Assembly (NCBI RefSeq): GCF_023278565.1
Contig: NC_064679.1
Span: 2,418,001-2,482,000 of the forward strand
DNA: 64,000 bases
Direction of reading: 5' to 3'
From: Colletotrichum lupini
Lineage: Eukaryota; Ascomycota; Sordariomycetes; Glomerellales; Glomerellaceae
Below are positions 33,048-44,489 of the stretch, in pieces. The notes below the pieces were generated by a model. That model saw only the letters and a list, made by a program, of their open reading frames with translations. It searched no databases and was not told where the DNA came from. The first letter of the stretch is position 1. Each line of letters begins with the position of its first letter. The position numbers and the translations under genes were made by a program.

Positions 33048-36000
33048 GATGACCATGATCAAGGCCGATCTCAAGCGACTGCATAGACCGTTCAAAGACG
33101 GCATTGAAAGCGGAATGGTTTTGCGGAGGATGGATGATTTGATAGCCGCGGAAACCCAAACGAATACCCAAGGAAAATCTGGAGCGAATCGGGCAGCAAT
33201 TGGTCTCCGGGGCCCACTGACTTGAAGAGATGGAGAGAAAGCAGAGAAGGCATAAAAAGACAACAGGAGAATGCCACGAAAGCAAATCGGCGTGAGCATA
33301 GCATGGCATGGCATGGGTCTGGCGTTCGATCGGGGACTCGAAACCATGGTAAGTGTACGGATAAACTGTATACATGTAAAATCAAGGGCCATCAGAGGCC
33401 CGGAAAGCAAAGTCTGTTAAACCAGTTGATGTGTTCTTGAGGTGGTGACAGCCGGATACCTTCCTCTTGATCTTGCCATTTATACACGAGAAATTAGTGC
33501 AGGCTGCCTGGCCTAGCCTTCCCGTCCCCCTCCTGGCAAATAACCACAAGTATACCTAGCACCAAACAAGAAAACGTATACGAGAGAGAAAAAAAACATA
33601 CAACACCAGGTATTCGCTGATCGTCACCGACTCAACTACTAATCTGGCCCTCATCAGCTTGTCTATGGGAGAGCGGACGGGATCCCGAATTCTCTGATGG
33701 GTGTGGTCGTATGTGTCCATGTTGGACAGGTGAATCCATTATATACCTTGGGTTGAGGCGTGTCCTGAAGCCATACGCATACGACACCCCCGCGGGTCGC
33801 ATGCAGGACGGGCGGGAATGCGGCAGGCGACGGGCTGGAGCTGACGAAGCTCTCGGACACTGAGTGACGGATTCTTCCCCGGGGAAGGATGGAAGGGAGG
33901 AGGGGGCATGGACGGCCTCGGTCCCTCAGGTCTGACGTTAGCGTCGGTCGGTCTAGTGGTTTCCGGGGGAAGTTTTGGTATGGCAGTACGGGGGTTGGAG
34001 ATGTTTTGCCCGGCGGTTGTCCGGTTTGGGCGGGCTTGGCGCAGTGTGTCATTTTATGTGATGTTGAAGGGTACGTAGACCGAAGAAACAGATACTGTCA
34101 AGCTATTCTGGGAGGAGGGAAGAGAGACGGGAGGGGAGCGGAATTTCGTTAGTATCACGAGCTTCGAGGTACGGTTAGCGACTTCGATTGGTCCGACCTA
34201 GGTGGGATCTTGGTAGGTCCTCGAGCAATGTCTACTGTTTCGGCCAACGATGTCAATGTTGAGGTGCATAGATTGGAGATGTATGTGTGTGTATGTGTGT
34301 GCGTGTGTGTGTGTGGTCGTTCTCGCATACAAGCTGCCGCGAGAAAAGCCAATTGCCCCGAGGTGTGTACTAATTATAAAGACGGCGGATTGCGGATGGA
34401 GGCCGAACACCTGACGAAGCCCTCTTGCTGAGTTGAGACGGTATCTGTCGTCTTCCTTGTGTTCTTCCCGCTGCAGGCTCAAGTAGTCTTTCGGGATGAG
34501 TATGGCGGGGGGGCGCAGTTTCAAGATGGGATGAGGATAAAGTTGATAAGCCTTGCGTTCAAGTAATGGGTTCCTTGAACGGTGCCCGGGAAAAGGGGGC
34601 CCAGAAACGATCGGTCCAGGGGGTAGGGGAGAAATCGTGTATTTGGGCTCAGCCGCTGGCGACTGGGATAGGGGTGTCTTTTTTTTTTTTTCCCTTTGAC
34701 GAGGTGAAAGTGACAGTGAGATGCGGCTCAGATCTGCGCTGGGATTAAAGAGCTTTCAAGCTGGGGACGGGATGAGACGGATGCTGGTGGCGAAGGGGGT
34801 TTAAGGATGGGGTTACTGGCAGCTGGGTGTGTATCTTTACGATCTCAAATGTTGGTCTTTGAGATTATTCTTGGTATTAGGGGACCGAATGAAGAGAGAG
34901 TCTGCTAGGTAGAGTTTATTCAAGGAGGCTGGCGCATTACATACACAATGCGATTATCCAGGCTCATATTCTAAGTGTGTGGTGTTTCGAGTGGCCATGT
35001 AAGGCGGCTTCTAGAGAAAGGGGGGCTATTCCTAGAATGAGATTTGAAGGGAAATTTAATGTTATGCGCATTTGTATCATGGAGATGTCGTTTTTCGCTT
35101 TAAGATGCGCCGTTGCCCCTTACCTGATGACTTCAGGGGGCTACTAGTCTACGTACATAAGTAGGTAGACACATGATCCATAATGGAAGCTGTAGGCACA
35201 TAAAAAGAGAGCAATACATAATAGGAGGGCCGTGCATGAGCCATCCCCATGCAACCTTTTCCTGCAGAGGCTGAGTGACGCAGCAGCCGGGTTGCTGGGG
35301 AACAGGGTGCTCTCCTGCTTTTTAGTGGGGGTTTCAACTGGTTAGTCAGGGCAGATGAGTGGTCACGTCAAGGTTGTCATATCGGTCTGCCGGTGGCCCC
35401 CGTTTGCTGTGATTTGTTCGGTGCCCGCTGTGTTGTGCGTTGTGCCTCGATGCGGTGTGTTCTGCTGTTGGTGGTGTGCTTTGCCTTGTGGTTGCATGTT
35501 CCGTTGTCAGTGTTGATGTTTTGTTCATGTGCCTGGCTAAGTAAGGCAAGGAAGTTATTTGATATTGTCTTGTATCAAAGACGGACGAAGAAAAGCAATG
35601 CAAAACCAGTGATCAAGACACAGCGGGTCCCCTTGGCCGAATTGATCATTACTGCGTACTCCGTCCACAATTGCATGCCCGTACTCAAGGCACCCGACCC
35701 TAGGAATTACCAAATGCCCGCTCTGATCTGCCTTATGCTTGTCTCGGCCGCCGTTCCTGCTTCGTTTTCATCTGGGCTTTTCCCTTCTCGCTCGACCGTC
35801 CTTTCCCACCTCCTGTCAGAGGAAGCTTGTCCACTATCTGACTGACGTAGGACTAGGTAATACGATACCTTACCTACCTACCTGACCTTACGGATGACTC
35901 TGGATTCAATCCAGCCTTTTGTCATTCAAGGCCGAGATTCCCGTCCCATCTTTCTTCCCGTATTTTCTGCCTGTCTCCCTCTCTCTCTCTTCCTTGCATT

Positions 36001-36417
36001 GCCCTCGCCGCATGGGCTTCGCGTGCTTCTTCCCAGCTGTAATTGACCACCACCACACCCACCACGCTTGACCCGGACATCCGCCCATTCCAGGCAGTGC
36101 GTGTGTCTGTCTCTCGTTTACGGATATCGAGTTCAGTCTCTTCTTCCCCCAAGAAACCCACCGAACCCGCGCATCCAATCCCACGTCAGCCGCCGGTCCG
36201 ACATCAGACGGGCCGCCGTTTTCGACCGCAGCTAAAATCAACCAACGCCCAATCCAAAAAAGACGAACGCGCGCGCCCCCAACTTTCTGCTGCAACCACC
36301 CACCACGCCAACACTAAACAATCTGCAAACTACCAGACCGTCGACCAGCCTACCTGGGCCACCACCGTCAACAACCCCAAGACGACGACGACGACTGAAA
36401 TAACATGAGCCAGAGAC
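33048..36417. other. 3.4-kb intergenic interval before the coiled-coil gene
   Basis: No supported gene was seen. A GT/AT-type dinucleotide tract lies at about 34280-34315. From about 35900 the DNA becomes C-rich and CA-rich, consistent with the leader of the following plus-strand gene. Confidence 0.5.
34280..34315 (+). repeat. GT-rich dinucleotide microsatellite
   Basis: An interrupted (GT)n tract with GTAT and GTGC variants in non-coding DNA. Confidence 0.7.
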
Positions 36418-36816
36418 ATGCCTAGTCGACTGCAAAAGCTCAATAAACACGACAAGCAACGGCTCCCATCCAACCCTCCTCAGGTACCCGTACCCGACTT
36501 TGATATTCCTCCACAAGACTTTGTTCTCGGTAAGGGTCCCCGTCCTTGTGCACTCTTTGCTTGAAACCTCGCCCCGATCCACAACCCGCCCACTCCACGC
36601 CATCTTCTGTCTCTAGCCTCTCCCGACAACCTAAACCTTTCAGGAGTCTGGCACTGGCGCTATACCACTCCGCTGCCGTTCCTGGAACTTACGGAAGGAA
36701 AGGTGACCGTCGTGCTGACCTCGAACCTCCTCAAGACCTCCACACCTCTACCTCAACAACTTCCGCCAAAACGTCTTCTTCCCCGACGACAACAACGACG
36801 ACGGCCCCATCGCTAA
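36418..36816 (+). CDS. Candidate small spliced ORF upstream of the coiled-coil gene
   Basis: A tentative model is join(36418-36529, 36644-36816), 94 aa. Exon 1 begins MPSRLQKLNKHDKQRLPS and contains VPVPDFDIPPQDFVL. A GTAAGG donor and a CTAAAC/CAG acceptor in phase lead to VWHWRYTTPLPFLELTEG. The composition of these two pieces looks like protein, but the end is Arg/Pro-rich and probably out of frame. A different frame downstream (NNFRQNVFFPDDNNDDGPI) also looks coding. It could be an upstream ORF, an extra 5' exon set of the next gene, or a frame-disrupted small gene. No family was recognised. Confidence 0.25.
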
Positions 36817-36968
36817 ATGGTCTCTCGAGCAGTCGACGCACACTCGCTCCCCCTACCACCACCTCCTACTTCTCTCGTAACGTACGCAACAGTAGCTTGA
36901 ATACGCGCATCGACGGAACCCACCAGTCGACGCCGAGCCCTTTCCCTTCTCCCCGAGGCGCCCCTAAG

Positions 36969-38018
36969 ATGGTCCAGACCATCCGAACAGTACCCAGCTT
37001 CGAAGCCGCGAGCGACACGAGCTCCGACGCACCCTCACACACTTCCGCATTCTCCAGTTCCGTAAACAGCAACGCCAGCGCAGTCAGCATGGCATCGAAT
37101 CACCAAGAAAGGACGCCAGGCGTCAAGTTAAAACACGACTGGCCTCACGCCAGCAACGACAACACCATCAAAATGGACTCAGCGAGGAGGGAAGAGACAC
37201 CGCCTGCCGACGATGAAAACGCCGCTCCCGTACCCGAAGGACAAGGCCCAGGCTGGGACTCGACCATTGGCAAGGCGGGTCTGGGAAAGACGGGACGGGT
37301 CATCAACAAGCTCGTCAGCGACAACGAAGCCCTAAAGCGTGACATCCAGATCGAACGGTTACGAGCCGAGGAGGCCAAGCAGGCCGCCAAGCTGGTAGAG
37401 GACAAGATGGAGCGCATCATCAGCGACTACGAGAGCCGCCTCCTCGAAGCGAGCGTCACCAAGACGCTCCTCAGCCGCAAGGAGCGCCAGGTCGAGACCC
37501 TCCACGCCAATGTGGAACTAGAAAAGAAGCGCACGGCGGACGCCAAAGAAAAAGAGCTCCTGTGGCGCGACGAGATGGAAAAGATGCGCGCCAGCACGAC
37601 GAAGCAGGTCGAGGACGCAAACACCCATGCCGCGCTCATGGAGGGACGGTATAACGCCATCAGCTCGCACTGGAAGGACCAGGGCGACGAGGTGCAGCGC
37701 GCGCACCTAAAGCTGCGGTCCGAGATTGCGGGCGTCGTCGAGGAGCGGCGGCGCGACGACGAAAAGATTGCGGCGCTGCGGGACCTGTGCGACCAGCAGG
37801 ACGGCAACATCAAGGAGCTGAGGCGGCAAAAGGAGGAGATCCAGAAGAAGTTTGACGAGTACAAGGCGCAGCAGGAATTCTTGCTCAAGGATATCAAGGC
37901 TGGCGTCGCCGGGCGGGATGCCGAGCAGGAGAGGTTGCTCGAGGAGACGAGGTTGACGTTGGCGAAGCTAAAGTGGGCGCTCAATGTGAAAGAAAACGTC
38001 AAGGATCTGCTGCAATGA
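36969..38018 (+). CDS. Coiled-coil protein, possibly SHE3-like
   Basis: The gene encodes 349 aa from the Met at 36969. The frame is open upstream to 36546, so the true N-terminus may lie further 5'. The first about 90 residues are Ser/Thr-rich and disordered (TVPSFEAASDTSSDAPSH). The motif GWDSTIGKAGLGKTGRVINK precedes a long coiled coil (about 115 to the end) of Lys/Glu/Arg heptads without Pro. The layout recalls fungal proteins annotated as SWI5-dependent HO expression protein 3 (She3), an RNA-transport adaptor for type V myosin, but coiled coils make such similarity unreliable. No intron is needed downstream of the Met. The coding strand is strongly biased to C/G in third positions, supporting coding status. 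Confidence 0.6.
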   Translation: MVQTIRTVPSFEAASDTSSDAPSHTSAFSSSVNSNASAVSMASNHQERTPGVKLKHDWPHASNDNTIKMDSARREETPPADDENAAPVPEGQGPGWDSTIGKAGLGKTGRVINKLVSDNEALKRDIQIERLRAEEAKQAAKLVEDKMERIISDYESRLLEASVTKTLLSRKERQVETLHANVELEKKRTADAKEKELLWRDEMEKMRASTTKQVEDANTHAALMEGRYNAISSHWKDQGDEVQRAHLKLRSEIAGVVEERRRDDEKIAALRDLCDQQDGNIKELRRQKEEIQKKFDEYKAQQEFLLKDIKAGVAGRDAEQERLLEETRLTLAKLKWALNVKENVKDLLQ

Positions 38019-40178
38019 TTTGCTACCGTTGCGTTCAGTTCGAATGGAAGAGGGGGTATCCTGAAGCCATTCCCTCTTGCCAACGGCTTCTTATCACTAC
38101 GATCCGACCTCGCCGACCCAATCATGCAGGAAAAGCCTATTACACCCGGCAAGCCACTACTATAGCCATACCCTTTACTGTCAAATCCGCGACAGGCCTT
38201 GTCGCCGGCCCGTTTCGTTGCACTCGGAGATCTCGTCCACACACCACGCGTCAACGCGAGACGACGCAAAATAACAATTTGCCACGACAAACCACACGGT
38301 CAAGAAGAAAGCCGTGCATGGTAAAACATACAAGGACATATCAAGAAGGGGTGACGCTCTGAGCCTCGAGCCTCGAATTTGGATTTTTCTCTGGCCTTCT
38401 CCTCTCTTCCGACTATTCACTTCTCCAAGACCGACCACGGTCGAAATTTTACGTACCCAAATCGGGGTTCAATGGTAGAGCCATGGTCCAAAAGTACCTG
38501 GCAGAATCAAGAAAGGGGGTTTTCTGGATACAGAAGTTGGTTTTCTCACTTCGTTTTTTTCTCAAGCATAACCTATGGAAAAGGGGACATGATCCAATAC
38601 TCGGGTGAGGGGCATTTGAAAGGTAAAACCTGGCAATCAGTCCTCACGCCTCGACTTTTTTTTTTTCGTTCCAGAGAGCAATGGCAAATCAAAAAGACCA
38701 AGATGCGAAAGTAGGGAATCTGGGAGTTTTCGGCGTTGAAGCTACGGCATAGGGGTATTTGGGTCGCATTCGTGGGGGTTATTGGGGAAGATGCTGAAGA
38801 TGCTTCACACTCCCCACCTCCCCCCGGTTGACGTCTATAAAACGCTCTTTCCCCCTTTTTGGGGCGAGCCAGCCATGAGTCTTGATCAGATCTCGGGTCA
38901 GAAAGAGAAAAAGAGAATAGACTTTTTTTTTTTGTTTTATTTCCCGATTTTCCCAGTGATGTCCGACGAACCTGCTTTATGTCAGAAGGAGGATCCTACC
39001 TCTTTTCAAGTGTCACGACTAAAAGCCATGTTACTTGTACCTACCATCCCCCGACCGATTGCGCGTTTTACGGGGAGAATGGGTCGATGATGACGGATCA
39101 TGATGATTATAGTGTCTGCACCTCCCTTTATCAGCATGCCGACACGCTTCACAAGGTCTTGCAAACGTTATGTAGGTCTAAGATAGTCCTCACTGGTTTT
39201 CCTCTGTACGTGGGAACAACATTGCTTGAGAGGTCGGCTTGCAAAGTTCTTGGCAATGTCTTCAAATGGAAATGACTGCATCGGCTTCAAAAGCAGTTTA
39301 TTGGATGGCAGTACGACATGGAAGTATTACGTACGGCTGTTTTGACTGTACGGTTTGGCTATTTTAACTATATACCACAAACACCAGCTGTTAGGCGCTC
39401 ACGTACTTAAACACTTCCAGGGTCATATTACACCCAGCTATGTTTGCCTGGCTAATTAATTAAAACTATGAAGATCTTTAATCGTGGTCGACGACCACAA
39501 GAATCATCAATTATACACATTATGGCGGCGCAAGTCAAAAACAGCATAATATCATTGTACGAGCGCCTGCCGGCCGTTGGCAGTAGCACATAGCTAAGAT
39601 ATACGATTCGAAGTCTTTCCTGGAGATGATTGGAATTTGTTGGCTGGGTCATAGCCCGTTCTGCGGTGCTCAACATGATTGATCAAGGAGAGTTCATAGC
39701 CTCGGAAGCCAGACCCGATGCTGAAGCCCTGCCATAACCTCTTGCATATGGTGCTAAACTGCTCGCTAATTCTCCGAAGTGGACGAGTCGTCTCATTGGA
39801 AGTCAACTTCTATCGACCTCGGAGACATGGTCAAGTTGCCGAGTGCATTTCGGCGTCGTTGTAAGTCCTGCCGAGAGTCCCACTTCCAACCAAGTCGCAA
39901 ACACCGCGAGAACGACGTTGACGCCGGGTTCCTTACCCGAAGCAGCTCGATGACTTCAAACAGAATCATAGTATAACAGTTGTTGAAATTTCGCCATCAT
40001 GTAGTTCTGAAAGCCACGACCACTTTGATGAGCATGTCACTCGAATAGCACCGCTGCTCAACTTCACGCATCTTGATACCATATCCAAGTCAGACTCAAG
40101 CCCATACTAGAACCAAAATCAGTACTTATTACCATCCTATTACAAAGAACTACCTCCATCTCAGCCGCTGTCATAGTC
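38019..40178. other. Intergenic interval before the dehydratase-like gene
   Basis: A 2.2-kb stretch with T-runs (38658-38667, 38923-38932) and an AT-rich patch near 39.3-39.6 kb. A minus-strand stretch at about 39.6-39.97 kb is weakly protein-like but has no clear start, domain or splice structure. Confidence 0.5.
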
Positions 40179-41422
40179 ATGGCCAGCCTCTCAACCTGTC
40201 CACCCCTGACCAGGGACTCGGTCATTCAGGCCCGCCAACTAATCAGGTCACACGTCCATCTGACTCCCGTTTTGACGAACAAGACACTGAGCCGAATGGC
40301 GTCGACACCAAGAGACCCTGCCGCGGTCGGCAGCGGCCGTACACCAGCGAGACCCATTCTCAGGCTCTGGTTCAAATGCGAAAACATGCAACGCACCGGC
40401 GCCTTCAAAGCCCGCGGGGCCTTCCACGCCATAAAGAGACTCCAACAGGAGCCCGGATGGCTCGAGAGCGGCGGCAAGGGGAAGGGCGTCGTAGGGTACA
40501 GCGCAGGTAAAAGTCGCAACGCCTTGATTCCCTCCTCTAATCTCCCGCTTTACTGATCGAATGGGTCCATCTTTCAGGTAACCACGCCCAAGCCCTCGCC
40601 TTGGCGGCCGCAGAAGACGGCATCGCGTCTCGCATCGTGATGCCCACCACGACGCGCCCGAACAAGATCGCAGCGACGAGAGGCTACGGCGCCATCGTCG
40701 TCTTCTCGGGGCCGGGATTCGCTGGCCGCGAGGCCGTCGCGGCCGAGATCGTCGCCGAGACGGGCGCCAGGCTCGTGCCGCCTCACGACCACCCGGACGT
40801 CATCCTCGGTCAGGCGACGGCGGGACTCGAGTTCCAGGAGCAAGTTTTGGAGCAGCAGCAGCAACAAAACCTCATCGAAGAGGGAAGAGGAGGAGGAGGA
40901 GGAGGAGGAGGAGGAGGACGACGACGACGACGAAAAGGTCTCGACGCCATCATCGCGCCCTGCAGCGGCGGCGGCCTCCTCTCCGGCACAGCCCTCAGCT
41001 GCGAGGGCACCGGCATAAGAGTCTTTGGCGCGGAGCCCGAGTTCGAGGGCGCCGACGACGGGCGGAGGGGGTTCTACTCGGGCGCGAGGATCGTCGCCCA
41101 CGCCAAGACCCCCGACACGGTGGCGGACGGCCTCGCGGGCGCCGTCGGCGCCGCGCCGTGGGGCCTGATCTACGATCGGGGCCTGGTGGGCGGCATGTAC
41201 GCCGTCACCGAGGAGGAGATCCTCGCGGCGACGCGGCTGCTCCTGGAGAGGCTCAAGGTGTGGGTCGAGCCGAGCGCGGCGGTGCCGTTGGCTGTCGCGT
41301 TGTATAATGAGGAGTTTCGGGGCATGGCGGAGCGGGAGGGGGGTGAGGAGGGGTGGGACCTGGGGCTTGTTGTTAGTGGTGGGAATGTTGATGTTGATGG
41401 GATGGTGAGGCTCTTCTCGTAA
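40179..41422 (+). CDS. PLP-dependent serine/threonine dehydratase or serine racemase-like protein
   Basis: The model is join(40179-40506, 40578-41422), 390 aa; the 71-nt intron splits the Gly of SAGNHAQALA. It is a fold-type II PLP enzyme. The cofactor Lys is K77 in TGAFKARGA, the substrate loop is SAGNHAQ at 108-114, and the phosphate-binding Gly loop is SGGGLLSG at 239-246. Near the C-terminus is VVSGGNVD. Family members deaminate L-Ser/L-Thr (or threo-3-hydroxyaspartate) to 2-oxoacids, or racemise serine; the exact substrate is not clear. Length is above the usual about 320-350 aa because residues about 200-229 are an insert encoded by CAG/CAA, GGA and CGA repeats (poly-Gln, poly-Gly, poly-Arg). 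All catalytic motifs are intact. Confidence 0.88.
40855..40936 (+). repeat. Compound trinucleotide microsatellite inside a CDS
   Basis: CAG/CAA, GGA and CGA triplet runs occur in succession and stay in frame. They encode the Gln/Gly/Arg insert between a helix and the strand preceding the Gly loop of the dehydratase-like enzyme. Confidence 0.85.
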
Positions 41423-42215
41423 GGCAGGAGGCACGAGACACTTGGGAGAGGGGAGGTGAAAAGATGATGAAGGTAGTTAGCAGCGTGTGAAAAGTCGCAT
41501 GTGACGTTCATTGATATACAAATATGGATAGTACTTGAAGTGTCATCTCCGGTTTGTTTGTCCTGTTCCCCAGCCAAGAGCATCAGCGGACTTGTCAGGG
41601 CCCCCGACGAGAGCTTGGCCACATCTGAACCATAGAGATAGACCCCCGCGAGTACACTGTGGAGAAGACGGGAATCATGGGAAAAGATGGCCATCATGAC
41701 GCTGGTCTGTTGGCAGTAAGTTACCAGGGCCAGCTTGATCTTGCTCAAGTATTATAAATATATTTCAAAGTCAAGAACTCCCTTCATCATATGTAGTAGC
41801 GTGTGTTCAAGGGGGCGAGTAGTTCAGATGACGAAGCTTTCTTTGGGGTGATAGTTGTGACTAGAAACCACATAATGAAATTTTTGATAATCTAGAACCC
41901 CGGCTACCAGATGATGTTTTCATTGCTCTCTTATTTCCACGGCCCGGAGTAAAGATTGTGCCGCGGAACTCACCGTCAATGGCTAGCGATATTCGGGAAT
42001 CTAAGACTTCCAAACCCCAAGAGGTATGAGCTATTCAATTCCAATGATTATCATGATCAGCGCTGTCAAGTATACATATGCATCCCCAGCATTTGCGTTG
42101 GTGAAGACAAGCTTCATCCAACATCACGATCTCAAAGTTTCGGCTTTACCCTTCATAATCCAGCTTTCGTCTACAGTGACCAAGCAAGCAATCTCGAGTC
42201 CTTAACGGGATAATC
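41423..42215. other. Intergenic between dehydratase-like gene and tRNA
   Basis: About 0.8 kb with the 3' flank of the enzyme gene and the upstream flank of the tRNA. No other feature was recognised. Confidence 0.5.
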
Positions 42216-42298
42216 GGCCGGTTGGCCCAATGGCAAGGCGTCTGACTACGATTCAATCAGTTATCAGGAGATTCTGGGTTCGACCCCCAGGCTGGTCA
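42216..42298 (+). tRNA. tRNA-Arg(ACG) with an 11-nt intron
   Basis: Cloverleaf: acceptor strands 42216-42222 and 42291-42297 pair with several G-T wobbles, and the discriminator is A at 42298. The D arm carries TGGCCCAATGGC (A box). The anticodon stem TCTGA pairs with TCAGG, with loop CTACGAA and anticodon ACG at 42248-42250. The variable loop is AGATT. The T arm is CTGGG TTCGACC CCCAG (B box). Eleven extra bases (42252-42262) follow position 37, the standard place for nuclear tRNA introns, to be removed by the Sen endonuclease. A34 would be edited to inosine to read CGU/CGC/CGA. A TTTT at 42305 and a T8 at 42324 serve as Pol III termination. Confidence 0.9.
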
Positions 42299-42304
42299 AA
42301 ATTC

Positions 42305-42331
42305 TTTTGCGCTTGCTTGCAGATTTTTTTT
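42305..42331 (+). terminator. Pol III T-run terminators of the tRNA-Arg gene
   Basis: A TTTT tract 7 nt after the tRNA 3' end and a T8 tract 20 nt further on match the oligo-T stop signals used by RNA polymerase III. Confidence 0.7.
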
Positions 42332-44489
42332 CCTTGACTCGATTTTTTTTTTGGGGGCGCCGGTGCGTTGGTGGGAAAACGCATGTCGGGAGTGGGCTGG
42401 CCGGGCCTCTGACCAACTAGAATCATCTATTCCGACGAATTTGGAAGAAAACCTAAAACGGTGTGTTGGATTTTTTTGGAGAAAGGTATCCGGTATCCAT
42501 CCGTACGGATAGCTTGGACCGGGGGAGGGGGGGAGCCTCGGAACAGGCGGGTCTTCCACCGTTTTCCCACCGACGTCGAAAAGGTATCAACCCATGTGTC
42601 TACATGGGACGGCCTGGGCGCGAGAGAGCTTCGCGCGTTTATAGCGTGTCGCGATCAAAGTTTCTCTATAATACGTGTATTCGCGACGGGTACAGAGTAC
42701 TTTGTAGATATTCGCTACTTTTCAACGGCGATGCCGTGATGTTGCCTGATCACGCCCCCCTTTTCCTATTTGAGGAACCTTTCTAGAAGGGGGGCGGACG
42801 GACCTTCCATGCTATCAAGGAGAAACATTGCGGGGGATAATGTGGTAACTTGTATGAACCCAGGGCGCAGGGGAAGGGGGTGGGAAAAGGGGAGTGAACG
42901 TGCGAAAAAAGGCTGAAAGTCAGGAACGGGTACGGATATCAATCAGTAGGATCGTGACTTTGTGAGTCCCGTTGTGACAAGGAAGGTGGGCGCGGGTATT
43001 CCGTTGTCATCTATCCATTCTTCTCTTGAATTCTCGCGAGAAAAGAAACTGACTCGGGTTGGGGGGTGGGGGACCAGAACAGGAACCGGGGCCGGGGGCC
43101 GGTGTGTGGGTGTGTTTGCTCTCCTTGCGGGGCCTTGCGGCCGGAGGAAGCAGCGAGATCATCATCCTTCACAGACCTGACCTTCAGGAACGGGAGACCG
43201 GGTCAAGGGGGGAGGGCGGAGGGGGGAAGTTCGGTCCGCGGGGCGGACCATGTGTTGCGAGAATGGCTAAATAGATTGCTCATGTTCGCCTTGACCGATG
43301 GCGATCCAGGAACCACAGAGTACTCCGTACACTATAGAAGAATCAAGGAGACAAGAAGAAGCTTTGACCAGCTCCCTCGTCCGTCGTTGCCCATCAGAGA
43401 AAGTTTTCTCCTTGGGCCCCCCCCGTGTAAAGTCATGCCGATTAAAGGCAGGGCCCATGGGGGTGATGGACTTGACGGATCATCGTGGACAGAGGTCATC
43501 CACAAGAAGCATGTCGGGAGACGAACAAGGTCATGGCTACGAGATACAGCCTCTACATAAGAACGGGGGAAAAAAAAAGAACGGGGACTTTTTTTTTTTT
43601 CTCTCTTTCTCTTTTGGCCGGGTGCCGGGATCCAACATATATCTCAGGAGTCACAGCTGCCCGTCTGATCCATAGCCGGCCGGTCTTCACGGACACGAGA
43701 ATGCTCCGGGCCCCGAAAGAAGGTCGGTGCCCCCCCCCCCCCCCCCGGGGGGGGGCTTCCTGTTCTGTTCTTGTTCTGTTCTGCCCGGGCTCCCATGCCG
43801 AACGTTTCCGTCGGTCCTTCGTCCCGATATCCCGTGCTGCCCGTACGGAGTAAGGTGAGTAAGGCAAGGTGAGAAGACAGCCTTGCCAAGGTAAAAATGG
43901 ACATCGGCGATTAGATTGCGAGCTCACGCACGGCTACGAGCACTTTCGACCACGCTTGAGATGACACGAGGTGATGGACGTCAGTTGAAAGCAAAGCAAG
44001 TCAAAAGGTCTAGAGCAAATCATAACTGAAGTAGAGATATTACATTTTTTTATACATGAAGATATGCCATGTATGCCCAAGATAAGCCCATGCTCAGCAA
44101 GAAAGGGCCTTCTTTTCTAGAGTTCGTATGATACAAATGCCCTTGTTCGGCTTTCAAGTTATTCATCGTTGCGTAAGGAGATGTGTCCCATCTTTTCTCC
44201 AAACACTTTTCTTTCCCCTTTTCCGCCCCGACATCCTTTTTGCCCCTCCAGGCAGCTTAGGACGCTCTCTCTTCAGTCATCCCTGACGCTTTTTCCCGCT
44301 AGGAAAAAAAGCCACAAAAAAGTAGAAAAAATACAACACATCAGAAGATCTCGTACATAGGCCATTGAAAGGCCTTCAGCCACCGGAACATAAAATCATC
44401 GACGCCTTCTTGAGCTCACGAGAAGGGTCCTCGTCGAAATCTTTTGTTCATCTTGCCAGCCGATACACCCAACACCCTAAAAAGGTAAT
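42332..44489. other. Intergenic interval between tRNA and the RRM gene
   Basis: A 2.2-kb stretch with T-runs (43590-43599) and a C17 run joined to a G9 run at 43730-43755. No gene was recognised. Confidence 0.5.
43730..43755. repeat. C-run/G-run palindromic homopolymer pair
   Basis: Seventeen C immediately followed by nine G form a self-complementary tract able to make a hairpin. The exact lengths may be unreliable. Confidence 0.7.

Noticed and set aside
40574..41434. 286-codon minus-strand frame with poly-Ser
   Set aside because: Antisense to the dehydratase-like gene, including its triplet repeats.
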